NCBI GenBank assembly: GCA_004563715.1
Contig: SIRX01000030.1
Coordinates: 1-64,000 of the forward strand
DNA length: 64,000 bases
From: Actinomycetota bacterium
Lineage (GTDB): Bacteria; Actinomycetota; Rubrobacteria; Rubrobacterales; Rubrobacteraceae
Direction: 5' to 3'
The position numbers were made by a program, and so were the translations under genes. Each line of letters opens with the position of its first letter. Position 1 is the first letter of the stretch. The notes beneath the pieces were generated by a model, which saw only the letters and a program-made list of their open reading frames with translations, was not told the DNA's origin and did not search any database. Below are positions 1 to 7,908 of this stretch, piece by piece.

Positions 1-381
1 TAGTTGGCGTGGCCGGCGCCACCACCGCCGCCGTGCGGACGGGAAAACCGCTTTAACCAGCGACTTGAAGTGCGTAACGATCTCGCTTGGGGCAAGGCCC
101 ACCCCAAGCGCGAGCGCAACGATGCCGCCGGCCGACGTGCCTGCGATAAGATCAAATGAATCGCTAATGCTCACGCCGAGATCATCTTCTAGACGCTCAA
201 GTATGTGAGCGGTGAAAAGTGCCTTTGCGCCCCCTCCATCGAGAGCCAATATCTGGAAGCGATCGGGGATCGATCCTGCCGCCGCGCCCGTGGGTTCCGC
301 GTGGTTCCGCAAGGTGACCTCGTCGGAGCTTTGCGCCGGCACTCGTCCGTTAGATACTCGGTGAGGGTTCAGGCATAACAT
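1..381 (-). CDS. Patatin-like phospholipase, CapV-like N-terminal part (truncated by window edge)
   Basis: Reverse-strand translation from ATG at 381: MLCLNPHRVSNGRVPAQSSDEVTLRNHAEPTGAAAGSIPDRFQILALDGGGAKALFTAHILERLEDDLGVSISDSFDLIAGTSAGGIVALALGLGLAPSEIVTHFKSLVKAVFPS. It has the DGGGxK oxyanion motif and the GTSAGG nucleophile elbow. Not in the ORF track because it runs off the edge. Confidence 0.8.
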   Translation of the reverse strand, partial: MLCLNPHRVSNGRVPAQSSDEVTLRNHAEPTGAAAGSIPDRFQILALDGGGAKALFTAHILERLEDDLGVSISDSFDLIAGTSAGGIVALALGVGLAPSEIVTHFKSLVKAVFPSARRRWWRRPRQL

Positions 382-847
382 TCATGAGCATATTGTACTG
401 CGTTACACCACGACTCAACAGGCTGCTCTGGAGGAGGTCGGTTACTGTGCCTCCGGCAAGACCTTGACTTCGGGCCGCCGAGTCAAGGTATCCAAACTCA
501 GCCACAAATAGCGCCCCGCATGGCTACAGCCGGGCGTGGCAGAGAAGGAATCGACGAATTCTAGACCCGCCGGGCAGATCTCGATAACCGCGCAACGCCG
601 GCTCTGGGCGAAGCACGGCAGAAGCGAGAAACATCGCCGCGATTCCCGCGCCCCGAAGCGAAAGACGGATCGATGGTGGGAGCGGGGTTCGTCGCCCGTA
701 CAATCCTTCCGGCAGGCAACCGAAACAGGGAGGAGCGGTCATGCATGAAGAGGCGATCCCCATACTCGGGGTCGGCGATGCCGTCTCATCGGAGAGCGCG
801 CCGACGATCAGCCAGTCGCCCGCGCGCTGTCCCGTTGCCGTGAAGCC

Positions 848-1408
848 ATGCTGATCTACTCGATGGGCGTCTCGGTGGACGGCTTCATCGCCGACCGCGA
901 GGGCGCGTTCGGATGGGGGGTCCCTAGCGACGAGCTGTTCCGCTTCCACCTCGCACGGGTACGCGGGCTCGGCGCGTACCTGCTCGGCCGCCGGCTCTAC
1001 GAGACGATGCTGGTGTGGGAGACGGACCCGCCCCCGCGCGACGACGAGCTCGGGGCCGCTTTCGCCGACGTCTGGCGCGAGATCCCGAAGGTCGTCTTCA
1101 GCCGCACGCTCGACGGCGTCCAGGGCAACGCCCGGCTCGCCGAGGCGTCGGTGGCCGAGGAGGTCGCCGCGGCGCTCGACGCAACCGACAAGGATGTCGA
1201 GATCAGCGGCGCCGGCCTGGCCGCGCAGGCGTTCGAGCTCGGTCTTGTCGACGAGTTGCGCGTGTTCCGCTACCCGGTCGTCGTCGGGGGCGGCACGCCG
1301 TTCCTGCCGCCGGTCACCGAGGACGTTCGACTAGACCTGATCGAGACCAGGACGTTCGACTCGCGCGTGATCTACGAGCGCTACCGGCGGGTCGGAGGAG
1401 TTGTCTGA
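848..1408 (+). CDS. Dihydrofolate reductase family protein (RibD C-terminal-like)
   Basis: ORF translation MLIYSMGVSVDGFIADREGAFGWG...LLGRRLYETM...VVVGGGTPF typical of the family. Confidence 0.85.
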   Translation: MLIYSMGVSVDGFIADREGAFGWGVPSDELFRFHLARVRGLGAYLLGRRLYETMLVWETDPPPRDDELGAAFADVWREIPKVVFSRTLDGVQGNARLAEASVAEEVAAALDATDKDVEISGAGLAAQAFELGLVDELRVFRYPVVVGGGTPFLPPVTEDVRLDLIETRTFDSRVIYERYRRVGGVV

Positions 1409-1850
1409 GCAGTTCCCCGAACGCCGGCGCGATCCTGGACTCGTGGTGTGCTGGCGTGGTCGTGAGTCGGGGTGCCTTGGGCGTCGTAGTCGCGAGCCGT
1501 TCGTGGGAGGATAAGGATGCCACGTCCGGGACTTTCCGGCCAGTTGAGACGATGCGAAATGTCTTCGGCTTACTGCCACGCGAGGCTGTAGCCATGCAGG
1601 ACGCTATTTGTGGCCTAGTCTGAGGTATCTATCGGAGACCTTCATGATGGCGGTACGAACCGGGATTCCGCCATCAGATGTGATCGCTACTTGCACTTGG
1701 TACCCAGCATGGGACAACACGCCGCCGACAGCATGGACGAGCTCCAGGATAGAGTCTACTGCTGACGCACTGCTGACAAAAGGCCCCAGCCATACGCCGG
1801 GACTGATTTATCCAATTGCGATTTACCTGCAAATCGAAGAAAAAGGAGAG

Positions 1851-1923
1851 AGCCGACGAGCGGACTCGAACCGCTGACCTGCTCATTACGAGTGAGCTGC
1901 TCTACCTGCTGAGCTACGTCGGC
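1851..1923 (-). tRNA. tRNA-Thr (anticodon CGT)
   Basis: Reverse strand GCCGACGTAGCTCAGCAGGTAGAGCAGCTCACTCGTAATGAGCAGGTCAGCGGTTCGAGTCCGCTCGTCGGCT folds as a cloverleaf; anticodon loop CTCGTAA. Confidence 0.93.
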
Positions 1924-1946
1924 TTGTTTCGGGCGCTGAGTATACC

Positions 1947-1982
1947 GCAGGGCCGGGGAGCTTTCATGGTTCCCGGCCCTGC
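1947..1982 (-). terminator. Stem-loop terminator downstream of the VOC gene
   Basis: GCAGGGCCGGG ... CCCGGCCCTGC, 11-bp perfect arms just after the stop at 1993 (minus strand); no long T-tract. Confidence 0.6.
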
Positions 1983-1992
1983 ATGGTATCTG

Positions 1993-2412
1993 TTACTGGA
2001 TCAGGTCCCCCACCTTCATCGTGCCGCGCTCGACGAGCTCTACCCGGTAGCCGTCCGGGTCTACGACGAAGGCTATGTGGTAGTCGTGGCCCTCGACCGT
2101 CATCGTCTTCGGGGCGAGCGCCACCTCCACGCCCTGCTCTTCGAGCTTCGCGACCGTTTCTTCGAGGTCGTCCACCGTGAAGGCTACGTGGGAATAACCG
2201 TTGCCCGTGTCGTACGGCTCGGTCTGGTCGTGGTTGTGGGTGAGCTCCAGCATGGGCTCCTCGGCGCTTTCCTCCATCGCGAAGAAGTAGTTGGTGGCCG
2301 TGTCGAAGTGCATCTCTCCGACCAGCTTCATGCCCAACTTGTCTACGTAGAAGTCGATGCTCTTCTCCGGATCCAGTATCCGGTAGCAGGTGTGGATGTA
2401 TTTCGCGGCCAT
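1993..2412 (-). CDS. VOC family protein, lactoylglutathione lyase-like
   Basis: MAAKYIHTCYRILDPEKSIDFYVDKLGMKLVG...TEPYDTGNGYSHVAFTVDDLE...VVDPDGYRVELVER. Confidence 0.88.
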   Translation of the reverse strand: MAAKYIHTCYRILDPEKSIDFYVDKLGMKLVGEMHFDTATNYFFAMEESAEEPMLELTHNHDQTEPYDTGNGYSHVAFTVDDLEETVAKLEEQGVEVALAPKTMTVEGHDYHIAFVVDPDGYRVELVERGTMKVGDLIQ

Positions 2413-2467
2413 CTTCAGGCTCCTTTCGAATCGTTGCGGGTTGTGTCCAGGTCTTTCTCCAGAGCCG

Positions 2468-2499
2468 GACCCCTGGCAGGCGGTACCCGCCAGGGGGTC
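2468..2499 (-). terminator. Stem-loop downstream of the GldA-like gene
   Basis: GACCCCTGGC...GCCAGGGGGTC inverted repeat 3' of the stop at 2516 (minus strand). Confidence 0.45.
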
Positions 2500-2515
2500 G
2501 GGCCAAAAGCTAGGA

Positions 2516-3661
2516 TTAGTGGGCTACGGGCGGCAGGCTCGCCTCTCCCTCGACCGCGGCGCGGCGCTGGCGGCCGGCGGCGTCGGCGGCGAGCATCGCG
2601 TCCACGACCATCGGCGGGTAGACGTCGAAGGGCATGTTGTGGATAGTCTCGCCTTCGGCGCAGGCTCCTTCAGCCACCTTCTCCAGGTCTTCGCGGGTAG
2701 CGTCGCCTACCCCGATATCCTCTAGCGTTACGGGCAGGCCGACCTCCAGGCAGAAGTCGATCACCTCTTCGACGACGGCCGTCGGGCGGTCCTCCAGCAT
2801 GAGCATGGCGATGGTCCCGAAGGCGACCTTCTCGCCGTGCCAGTAGTGGTGCGTGCCCTCCAAGGCCGTGAGGCCGTTGTGGATCGAGTGCGCCGCCGCC
2901 AGGCCGCCGGACTCGAAGCCGAGCCCCGAGAGCAGCGTGTTGGCCTCCACGATCTTCTCCACGGCCGGGGTCACCGCGCCCTGCTCGGCCGCGAGCCGCG
3001 CGGCGAGGCCGTGCTCCAGGAGGGTGTCGTAGCAGAGCCGCGCCAGGGTGAGGGCAGCCCCCGTCGGCGCGCCGCCAGACATGGCCGGCTTCCGGGTCCG
3101 GGAGGAGGCGTCGGCCTCGAAGTACGTCGCCAGGCCGTCCCCCATGCCGGCCACCAGAAACCTTACCGGCGCCCCGACTATGACGGCCGTGTCCACCAGG
3201 ACCGCGTCGGGGTTGCGATCGTAGAAGCGGTACTCCAGAAAGGACCCCTCGTCGTCGTACACCACCGCGAGCGCGCTCGTCGGCGCGTCTGTGGAGGCGA
3301 TGGTCGGCACCACGACCAGCGATATCCCGGCGGGCAGCGCCACGGCCTTAGCCGTGTCCAGGGTCTTACCGCCGCCGATACCCACCACAGCGTCGGCGCC
3401 GCGCGACGAGGCGGCCTCCGAGACCCGGTCTATCTCGGCCGGGGAACACTCGCCGCCGAACTCCATTTGCTCGGCGCCCGAGATACCCTCCAGGGTGTCG
3501 CCCAGGATCTCCTGGACGATCGGGTCGCCCAGGATCAGGGGCCGCTCCGAGCCGAGCTGCTCCAGCACCTCGCCCAGCCGGGCTATAGCGCCCCGGCCCT
3601 GGATGTACCGTCCGGGGGCGGCGAAGACCGCCGCCTGTGGCCCTCCACCGTTGTCGTGCAT
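2516..3661 (-). CDS. Iron-containing alcohol dehydrogenase, glycerol dehydrogenase (GldA)-like
   Basis: MHDNGGGPQAAVFAAPGRYIQGRGAIARLGEVLEQLG...GIGGGKTLDTAKAVA...PTIASTDAPTSAL...HSIHNGLTALEGTHHYWHGEKVAFG; ATG at 3661 preceded by a GAGGAG RBS. Confidence 0.87.
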   Translation of the reverse strand: MHDNGGGPQAAVFAAPGRYIQGRGAIARLGEVLEQLGSERPLILGDPIVQEILGDTLEGISGAEQMEFGGECSPAEIDRVSEAASSRGADAVVGIGGGKTLDTAKAVALPAGISLVVVPTIASTDAPTSALAVVYDDEGSFLEYRFYDRNPDAVLVDTAVIVGAPVRFLVAGMGDGLATYFEADASSRTRKPAMSGGAPTGAALTLARLCYDTLLEHGLAARLAAEQGAVTPAVEKIVEANTLLSGLGFESGGLAAAHSIHNGLTALEGTHHYWHGEKVAFGTIAMLMLEDRPTAVVEEVIDFCLEVGLPVTLEDIGVGDATREDLEKVAEGACAEGETIHNMPFDVYPPMVVDAMLAADAAGRQRRAAVEGEASLPPVAH

Positions 3662-3734
3662 CTTCTGCTCACTCCTCGTGTTCTCGTCACGGTTTACAGA
3701 CGCCAAACCCTCCGTACCCGATACAGCTTTTCCG

Positions 3735-4547
3735 CTAACCCTCCTCGCGTAGTAACTTCGACGCCTCGCCCGCCGCCCACCGGACGAGGCCCACCAGAGA
3801 ATCAGCCTCGTCCCCGAAACGCTGGCCTGAGGTAGAGACACCCACCGCGCCCTCGACCGCCCCGCCCTTGCCCGTTATGGGGGCGGCCACGCAGCACAGG
3901 TTCTCCTCGAACTCCTCCACGTCGGTGGCGACGCCCTGAACCCGAACCCGGTCCAGGTGTACCTCGAACAGCTCCGGCCGGACTATGGTGCGCGGCGTGA
4001 AAGGCTCCAGCCCGTAACCTTCCAGGTAGTTCCTCAGACCCTCTGCCCCGGCCCCGGCTATGAGGACCTTGCCAAGCGCCAGCGCGTGCGAGGCCCCGTG
4101 AAACCCCTGTACGATGCCGACCGGCGGGCTCTTGAACGGAGACTTTATCCGGGAGACCGTCACGGCGCCGTCCTGCATAACCCCCAGGTAGGCGTGCCTG
4201 CCGGACCGTCGTACCAGCTCCTCCAACACGGGTTCCACCATCGAGCTAAAGCGCTCCCCGCAGGACCGCTCGTGTAAGGCCGCGACGGCGGCCCCGACCC
4301 TGTATCCCCGCCGCGCGGGGTTCTTCTCCAGGTAACCCTCCTCGATGAGGATGTTGAGCAAGTAGTAGCAGGTGGAGAGGCTTACACCGAGCTCCCGCGC
4401 CAGCAACTTCGCCGTCAACCCTTCGTGCCGGCTCACGAGGTCCAGGACCCTGAAGGCCCGCCGGACGCTCTGGAACTTCGCCCCATCGGCGAAACGAGGG
4501 CCCCGGCCCGAGACCGGCAGCGGCCGCCCGTTGGCTTCGCTTAACAT
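3735..4547 (-). CDS. IclR family transcriptional regulator
   Basis: N-terminal wHTH (SVRRAFRVLDLVSRHEGLTAKLLARELGVSLSTCYYLLNILIEEGYLEK) followed by an IclR effector-domain pattern. Confidence 0.88.
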   Translation of the reverse strand: MLSEANGRPLPVSGRGPRFADGAKFQSVRRAFRVLDLVSRHEGLTAKLLARELGVSLSTCYYLLNILIEEGYLEKNPARRGYRVGAAVAALHERSCGERFSSMVEPVLEELVRRSGRHAYLGVMQDGAVTVSRIKSPFKSPPVGIVQGFHGASHALALGKVLIAGAGAEGLRNYLEGYGLEPFTPRTIVRPELFEVHLDRVRVQGVATDVEEFEENLCCVAAPITGKGGAVEGAVGVSTSGQRFGDEADSLVGLVRWAAGEASKLLREEG

Positions 4548-4645
4548 CCGTGAACCCTTTCTGGCGGACGCCCCCACGATACCGCCACTCCTCGACGAAC
4601 CACAACTTACCATGTGGCGATAGAGTCTACAAACAACCCGGAAAT

Positions 4646-4692
4646 ATTTTCGCACATTGTTGGAACGAACCCGTTCGGCGGTTGCCCGAAGA
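4646..4692 (+). promoter_or_regulatory. Candidate regulatory element, copy 1 (ATTTTCGCACATTGTTGGAA-N16-TTGCCCGAAGA)
   Basis: Found again with a 17-nt spacer at 7718-7765; lies in the iclR/VOC divergent region; contains the palindrome CGAACccGTTCG at 4666-4677. Confidence 0.5.
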
Positions 4693-4766
4693 TCTGGGGA
4701 TAAGCAATATTCGGTTCAGAAAAGGCTTACCCGGGCAAGGAAAAGCTCGGCAGACAAGGAGGTTGC

Positions 4767-5162
4767 ATGGCCAAAGCCATACACACGATGATCCGGGTTC
4801 TAGACCTGGACCGCTCCATCTCGTTCTACGATCAGGCTTTCGGGCTGCAAGAGGTAGACCGGTTCGATTTCGACGACTTTACGCTCGTCTACCTGCGCAA
4901 CGATGAGAGCGGGTTCGAGGTGGAGCTGACGCTCAACAAGGGTGAGACAGAACCTTACGATCTCGGAAACGGCTACGGCCACCTGGCCGTCTCCGTAGAC
5001 GACGTGGAGGCTGAGCACCAGCGTTTCGAGGAGTCGGGCCTCGGGCCGCGGCGGCTGGTGGAGCTGGAGAAAGACGGCCAGGTTCTGGGCAAGTTCTTCT
5101 TTGTAGCCGACCCGGACGGTTACCAGATCGAAGTTCTCCAACGTGGAGGCCGCTACCGCTAG
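4767..5162 (+). CDS. VOC family protein, glyoxalase I-like
   Basis: MAKAIHTMIRVLDLDRSISFYDQAFGLQEVDRF...EPYDLGNGYGHLAVSVDDVE...FFVADPDGYQIEVL; strong AGGAGG RBS. Confidence 0.88.
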   Translation: MAKAIHTMIRVLDLDRSISFYDQAFGLQEVDRFDFDDFTLVYLRNDESGFEVELTLNKGETEPYDLGNGYGHLAVSVDDVEAEHQRFEESGLGPRRLVELEKDGQVLGKFFFVADPDGYQIEVLQRGGRYR

Positions 5163-5244
5163 GGCGCGAACGCGCTTACAACGCGTCACAGAGGCACCAT
5201 TCAAACTTCCGCTTGACCTATTGGGAAAGGAGAGGCGTAGCGCG

Positions 5245-5886
5245 ATGACCGAAGATACAGGAGCCAGCAAGGGCCCGAGCCTCGAAGGGCAGACCTCGGG
5301 CGAGGGCCGGATGCGGACGGCCGATGCCGCCGTCTCGGCCGAGGACCTGGGCACTAGCCCCGCGGCAGACGGCCTTGGGGAGCTGAAGGCCCTCGACCGG
5401 GAAACGGCCGAGGTGCTCGTCGCCGTGACGCGGGCCATGTACCCGCACGACCGCGTCCCCAACGTACACTACGAGCGCGTGGTAGCGAGCCTGGACGGCA
5501 AGGCCGCCGCCGACGAGGGCACCGGGCGCCTGCTCACCGAAGGCGTCGCCTCGCTCGCGACGTTCACCGGACGCTGGCCCCGCGAGTTCGGAGAGCTACC
5601 AGAGGAGGAGCAGGTCAGGGCCTTAAAGAGGCTCGAAAAGGGCGCCTTCTTCAAGGCGGTGGCATCCGAGGTCGTGGTCAACCTCTACAGCCAGCACGAC
5701 ATCTGGCCGTACTTCGGCTACGAGGGACCCTCCAACGACAAGGGCGGCTACGTAAACCGCGGCTTCGACGACATAGACTGGCTCGACGACGCGCCGGATT
5801 ACCGGGACGTGCCCGTAGAGAAGACCTTTGTGGACCCCGTAGAGCAGGTCTCCACCGAAGAACGTCTCAGCAAGGAGGGACAGTAG
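5245..5886 (+). CDS. Gluconate 2-dehydrogenase subunit 3-like protein
   Basis: ETAEVLVAVTRAMYPHDRVPNVHYERVVASLDGKA...FFKAVASEVVVNLYSQHDIWPYFGYEGPSNDKGGYVNRGFDDIDW; directly upstream of a GMC oxidoreductase. Confidence 0.75.
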   Translation: MTEDTGASKGPSLEGQTSGEGRMRTADAAVSAEDLGTSPAADGLGELKALDRETAEVLVAVTRAMYPHDRVPNVHYERVVASLDGKAAADEGTGRLLTEGVASLATFTGRWPREFGELPEEEQVRALKRLEKGAFFKAVASEVVVNLYSQHDIWPYFGYEGPSNDKGGYVNRGFDDIDWLDDAPDYRDVPVEKTFVDPVEQVSTEERLSKEGQ

Positions 5887-7461
5887 ATGCCCGCACCGTT
5901 CGACCGCAACGACGACTCGGTCGTCGTGATCGTCGGCTCCGGGGCCGGCGGAGGAACCCTGGCGAACCAGCTCGCCCAGAAGGGGATAGACGTCGTGTGC
6001 CTGGAGGCCGGCAAGCGCCACGAGCCCGAGACCCACATAGACGACGAGTGGCCCGCCTTCAACATGCTCGCCTGGCTGGACAACCGCACCACCAGCGGCA
6101 CCTGGCGCGTCGCCCAGGACTTCCCAAACCTCCCCGCCTGGCACAGCAAGTGCGTCGGCGGCTCGCCCGTCCACTGGGCCGGCTGCTGCCCGCGCTTCAA
6201 GGACTGGGAGTTCAAGATAAAGACCACCTACGGCGACATCCCCGGCGCCAACATGCTCGACTGGCCCCTTACTCTCGAAGAGCTAGAACCCTACTACGAC
6301 AAGGCCGACACGAACGTCGGCGTCGCCGGCACCAACGGCCTGCCACTGCACCAGCCGGACAACAACGCCAAGGTCCTGCTCGAGGGCGCCCGGCGGATGG
6401 GCTACAAGAACTACTCCACCGGCCGCTACGGGCACAACTCCGCCCCCTACGACGGCCGGCCGGCCACGATCCAGGACGGCTTCTGCTTCGAGGGGAACCG
6501 CTCGAAGGCAAAGTGGTCGCCGCTGGTCTCGGACCTCCCCAAAGGTGAGAAGACCGGCCACCTGGAGGTCCGTCCCGAGTCGATGGCGCTCCAGATAGAG
6601 CACAACGGGTCCGGCAAGGTGACCGGCGTGCTCTACGCGGACGCCGACGGGAACCACCACGTCCAGAAGGCGCGCGTCGTGTGTGTGGCGGGCAACTCCA
6701 TCGAGTCGCCCCGGCTCCTGCTCAACTCCGCCTCTTCGCACCACCCCGACGGGCTCGCCAACTCCAGCGGCGAGGTCGGCAAGAATTACATGCGTCACGT
6801 GTCCGATACCTGCTGGGGCATTTTCGAGAAGCCGGTGAACTTCTACCGGGGCAACACGATGGCCGGCATTATCGAGGACGAGTCGCACAACGACCCCGAG
6901 GGCCGCGGCTTCGTCGGCGGCTTCTACATGGAGACCATCCACCTCGGCCCGGCGTTCATGGCGTCGTTCATGAACCCGCAGCAGTGGGGCCGGGACTTCA
7001 CCGAACTGATGGACGCCTACGAGAACTTCGCCGGGATGTGGCTCGTTGGCGAAGACATACCGGCAACCACGAACTGCGTGACGCTCAACCACGACGTAAA
7101 GGACCAGCACGGCCTGCCGGTGCCGAACGTTCACTACGACGACCATAAAAACGACGCGGAAATGCGCGACTATGCCGCCGCCAAAGCGCGGGAGCTGTAC
7201 CAGTCGGTCGGCGCGATCAAGACGGTCCGGACGCCGCCGTTTCCGGCCTCGCACAACATGGGCACCTGCCGCATGAGCGAGAGGCCCGAGGACGGCGTGG
7301 TGAACAAGTGGGGCCAGGCCCACGAGGTGGACAACCTGTTCGTCTCCGACGGCAGCCAGTTCACCACCGGCGCCGCGGCGAACCCGACGATCACCATCGT
7401 CGCCCTCGCCATCCGGCAGGCCGACTACATCGCCGAGCAGATGTCGCACAACGGTATCTAA
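5887..7461 (+). CDS. GMC family oxidoreductase
   Basis: VVVIVGSGAGGGTLANQLAQKGIDVVCLEAGK ... HNMGTCRMSERPEDGVVNKWGQAHEVDNLFVSDGSQFTTGAAANPTITIVALAIR. Confidence 0.9.
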   Translation: MPAPFDRNDDSVVVIVGSGAGGGTLANQLAQKGIDVVCLEAGKRHEPETHIDDEWPAFNMLAWLDNRTTSGTWRVAQDFPNLPAWHSKCVGGSPVHWAGCCPRFKDWEFKIKTTYGDIPGANMLDWPLTLEELEPYYDKADTNVGVAGTNGLPLHQPDNNAKVLLEGARRMGYKNYSTGRYGHNSAPYDGRPATIQDGFCFEGNRSKAKWSPLVSDLPKGEKTGHLEVRPESMALQIEHNGSGKVTGVLYADADGNHHVQKARVVCVAGNSIESPRLLLNSASSHHPDGLANSSGEVGKNYMRHVSDTCWGIFEKPVNFYRGNTMAGIIEDESHNDPEGRGFVGGFYMETIHLGPAFMASFMNPQQWGRDFTELMDAYENFAGMWLVGEDIPATTNCVTLNHDVKDQHGLPVPNVHYDDHKNDAEMRDYAAAKARELYQSVGAIKTVRTPPFPASHNMGTCRMSERPEDGVVNKWGQAHEVDNLFVSDGSQFTTGAAANPTITIVALAIRQADYIAEQMSHNGI

Positions 7462-7469
7462 AAGGCCCG

Positions 7470-7498
7470 GGGCAAGAGGGCCAGCGGCCCTCTTGCCC
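7470..7498 (+). terminator. Strong stem-loop terminator after the GMC oxidoreductase
   Basis: GGGCAAGAGGGCC AGC GGCCCTCTTGCCC, 13-bp perfect stem with 3-nt loop, 8 nt after the stop. Confidence 0.8.
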
Positions 7499-7520
7499 TT
7501 ATAAAAAGAAAGTAAAGAAA

Positions 7521-7700
7521 GATAGAGGACCCGCTGGGCGTCATCGTCCGCATCGGCGCCGCTGGCCTGTGCCGCACGGACATCCACGTCATCGAGGGCC
7601 AGTGGGCCCCCATACAGGATGCCGACGGCAACCTGCTGCCCTACGTGCTGGGCCACGAGAACGCCGGATGGATCGAGGAGGTCGGCCCGGCGGTCATCAA
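7521..7700 (+). pseudogene. Internal fragment of the zinc alcohol dehydrogenase gene (duplicate of 9779-9958)
   Basis: 180-bp direct repeat with 3 mismatches by eye against the intact ADH gene; no start codon of its own; encodes IEDPLGVIVRIGAAGLCRTDIHVIEGQWAPIQDADGNLLPYVLGHENAGWIEEVGPAVI. Confidence 0.95.
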
Positions 7701-7717
7701 CCGCAACCGGACGGCGA

Positions 7718-7765
7718 ATTTTCCCACATGGTTGGAAAACACGGCGTTGGCGCCTTGCCCGAAGA
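7718..7765 (+). promoter_or_regulatory. Candidate regulatory element, copy 2 (ATTTTCCCACATGGTTGGAA-N17-TTGCCCGAAGA)
   Basis: Same bipartite sequence as 4646-4692, upstream of the amidohydrolase gene. Confidence 0.5.
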
Positions 7766-7797
7766 CGTAACAGGGATTACCCTCTACGTACAAATCA

Positions 7798-7823
7798 CGA
7801 ACGGGACAAGGGGTGTCCGTTCG
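7798..7823. promoter_or_regulatory. Candidate operator palindrome CGAACGGGACA-AGGGG-TGTCCGTTCG
   Basis: Inverted repeat with one bulged base, between regulatory copy 2 and the amidohydrolase start; shares the CGAAC/GTTCG half-sites with 4666-4677. Confidence 0.45.
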
Positions 7824-7908
7824 AAATTCTTTCAAACGGTTATAGCAGGAGGAGGTGGCCTGACAGGGCAGGTTCGGGCGAGTTAGAGGGTACCCGGCAC
7901 GTTTCCGC

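Noticed and set aside
415-510. Plus-frame QQAALEEVGYCASGKTLTSGRRVKVSKLSHK-stop
   Set aside because: Looks weakly protein-like, but there is no start, it is short and no family is recognised; not reported as a gene.
524-949. Minus-strand ORF of 141 aa overlapping the DHFR-family gene
   Set aside because: Composition is typical of a spurious antisense ORF in high-GC DNA; no recognisable motif; overlaps a confident + strand gene.
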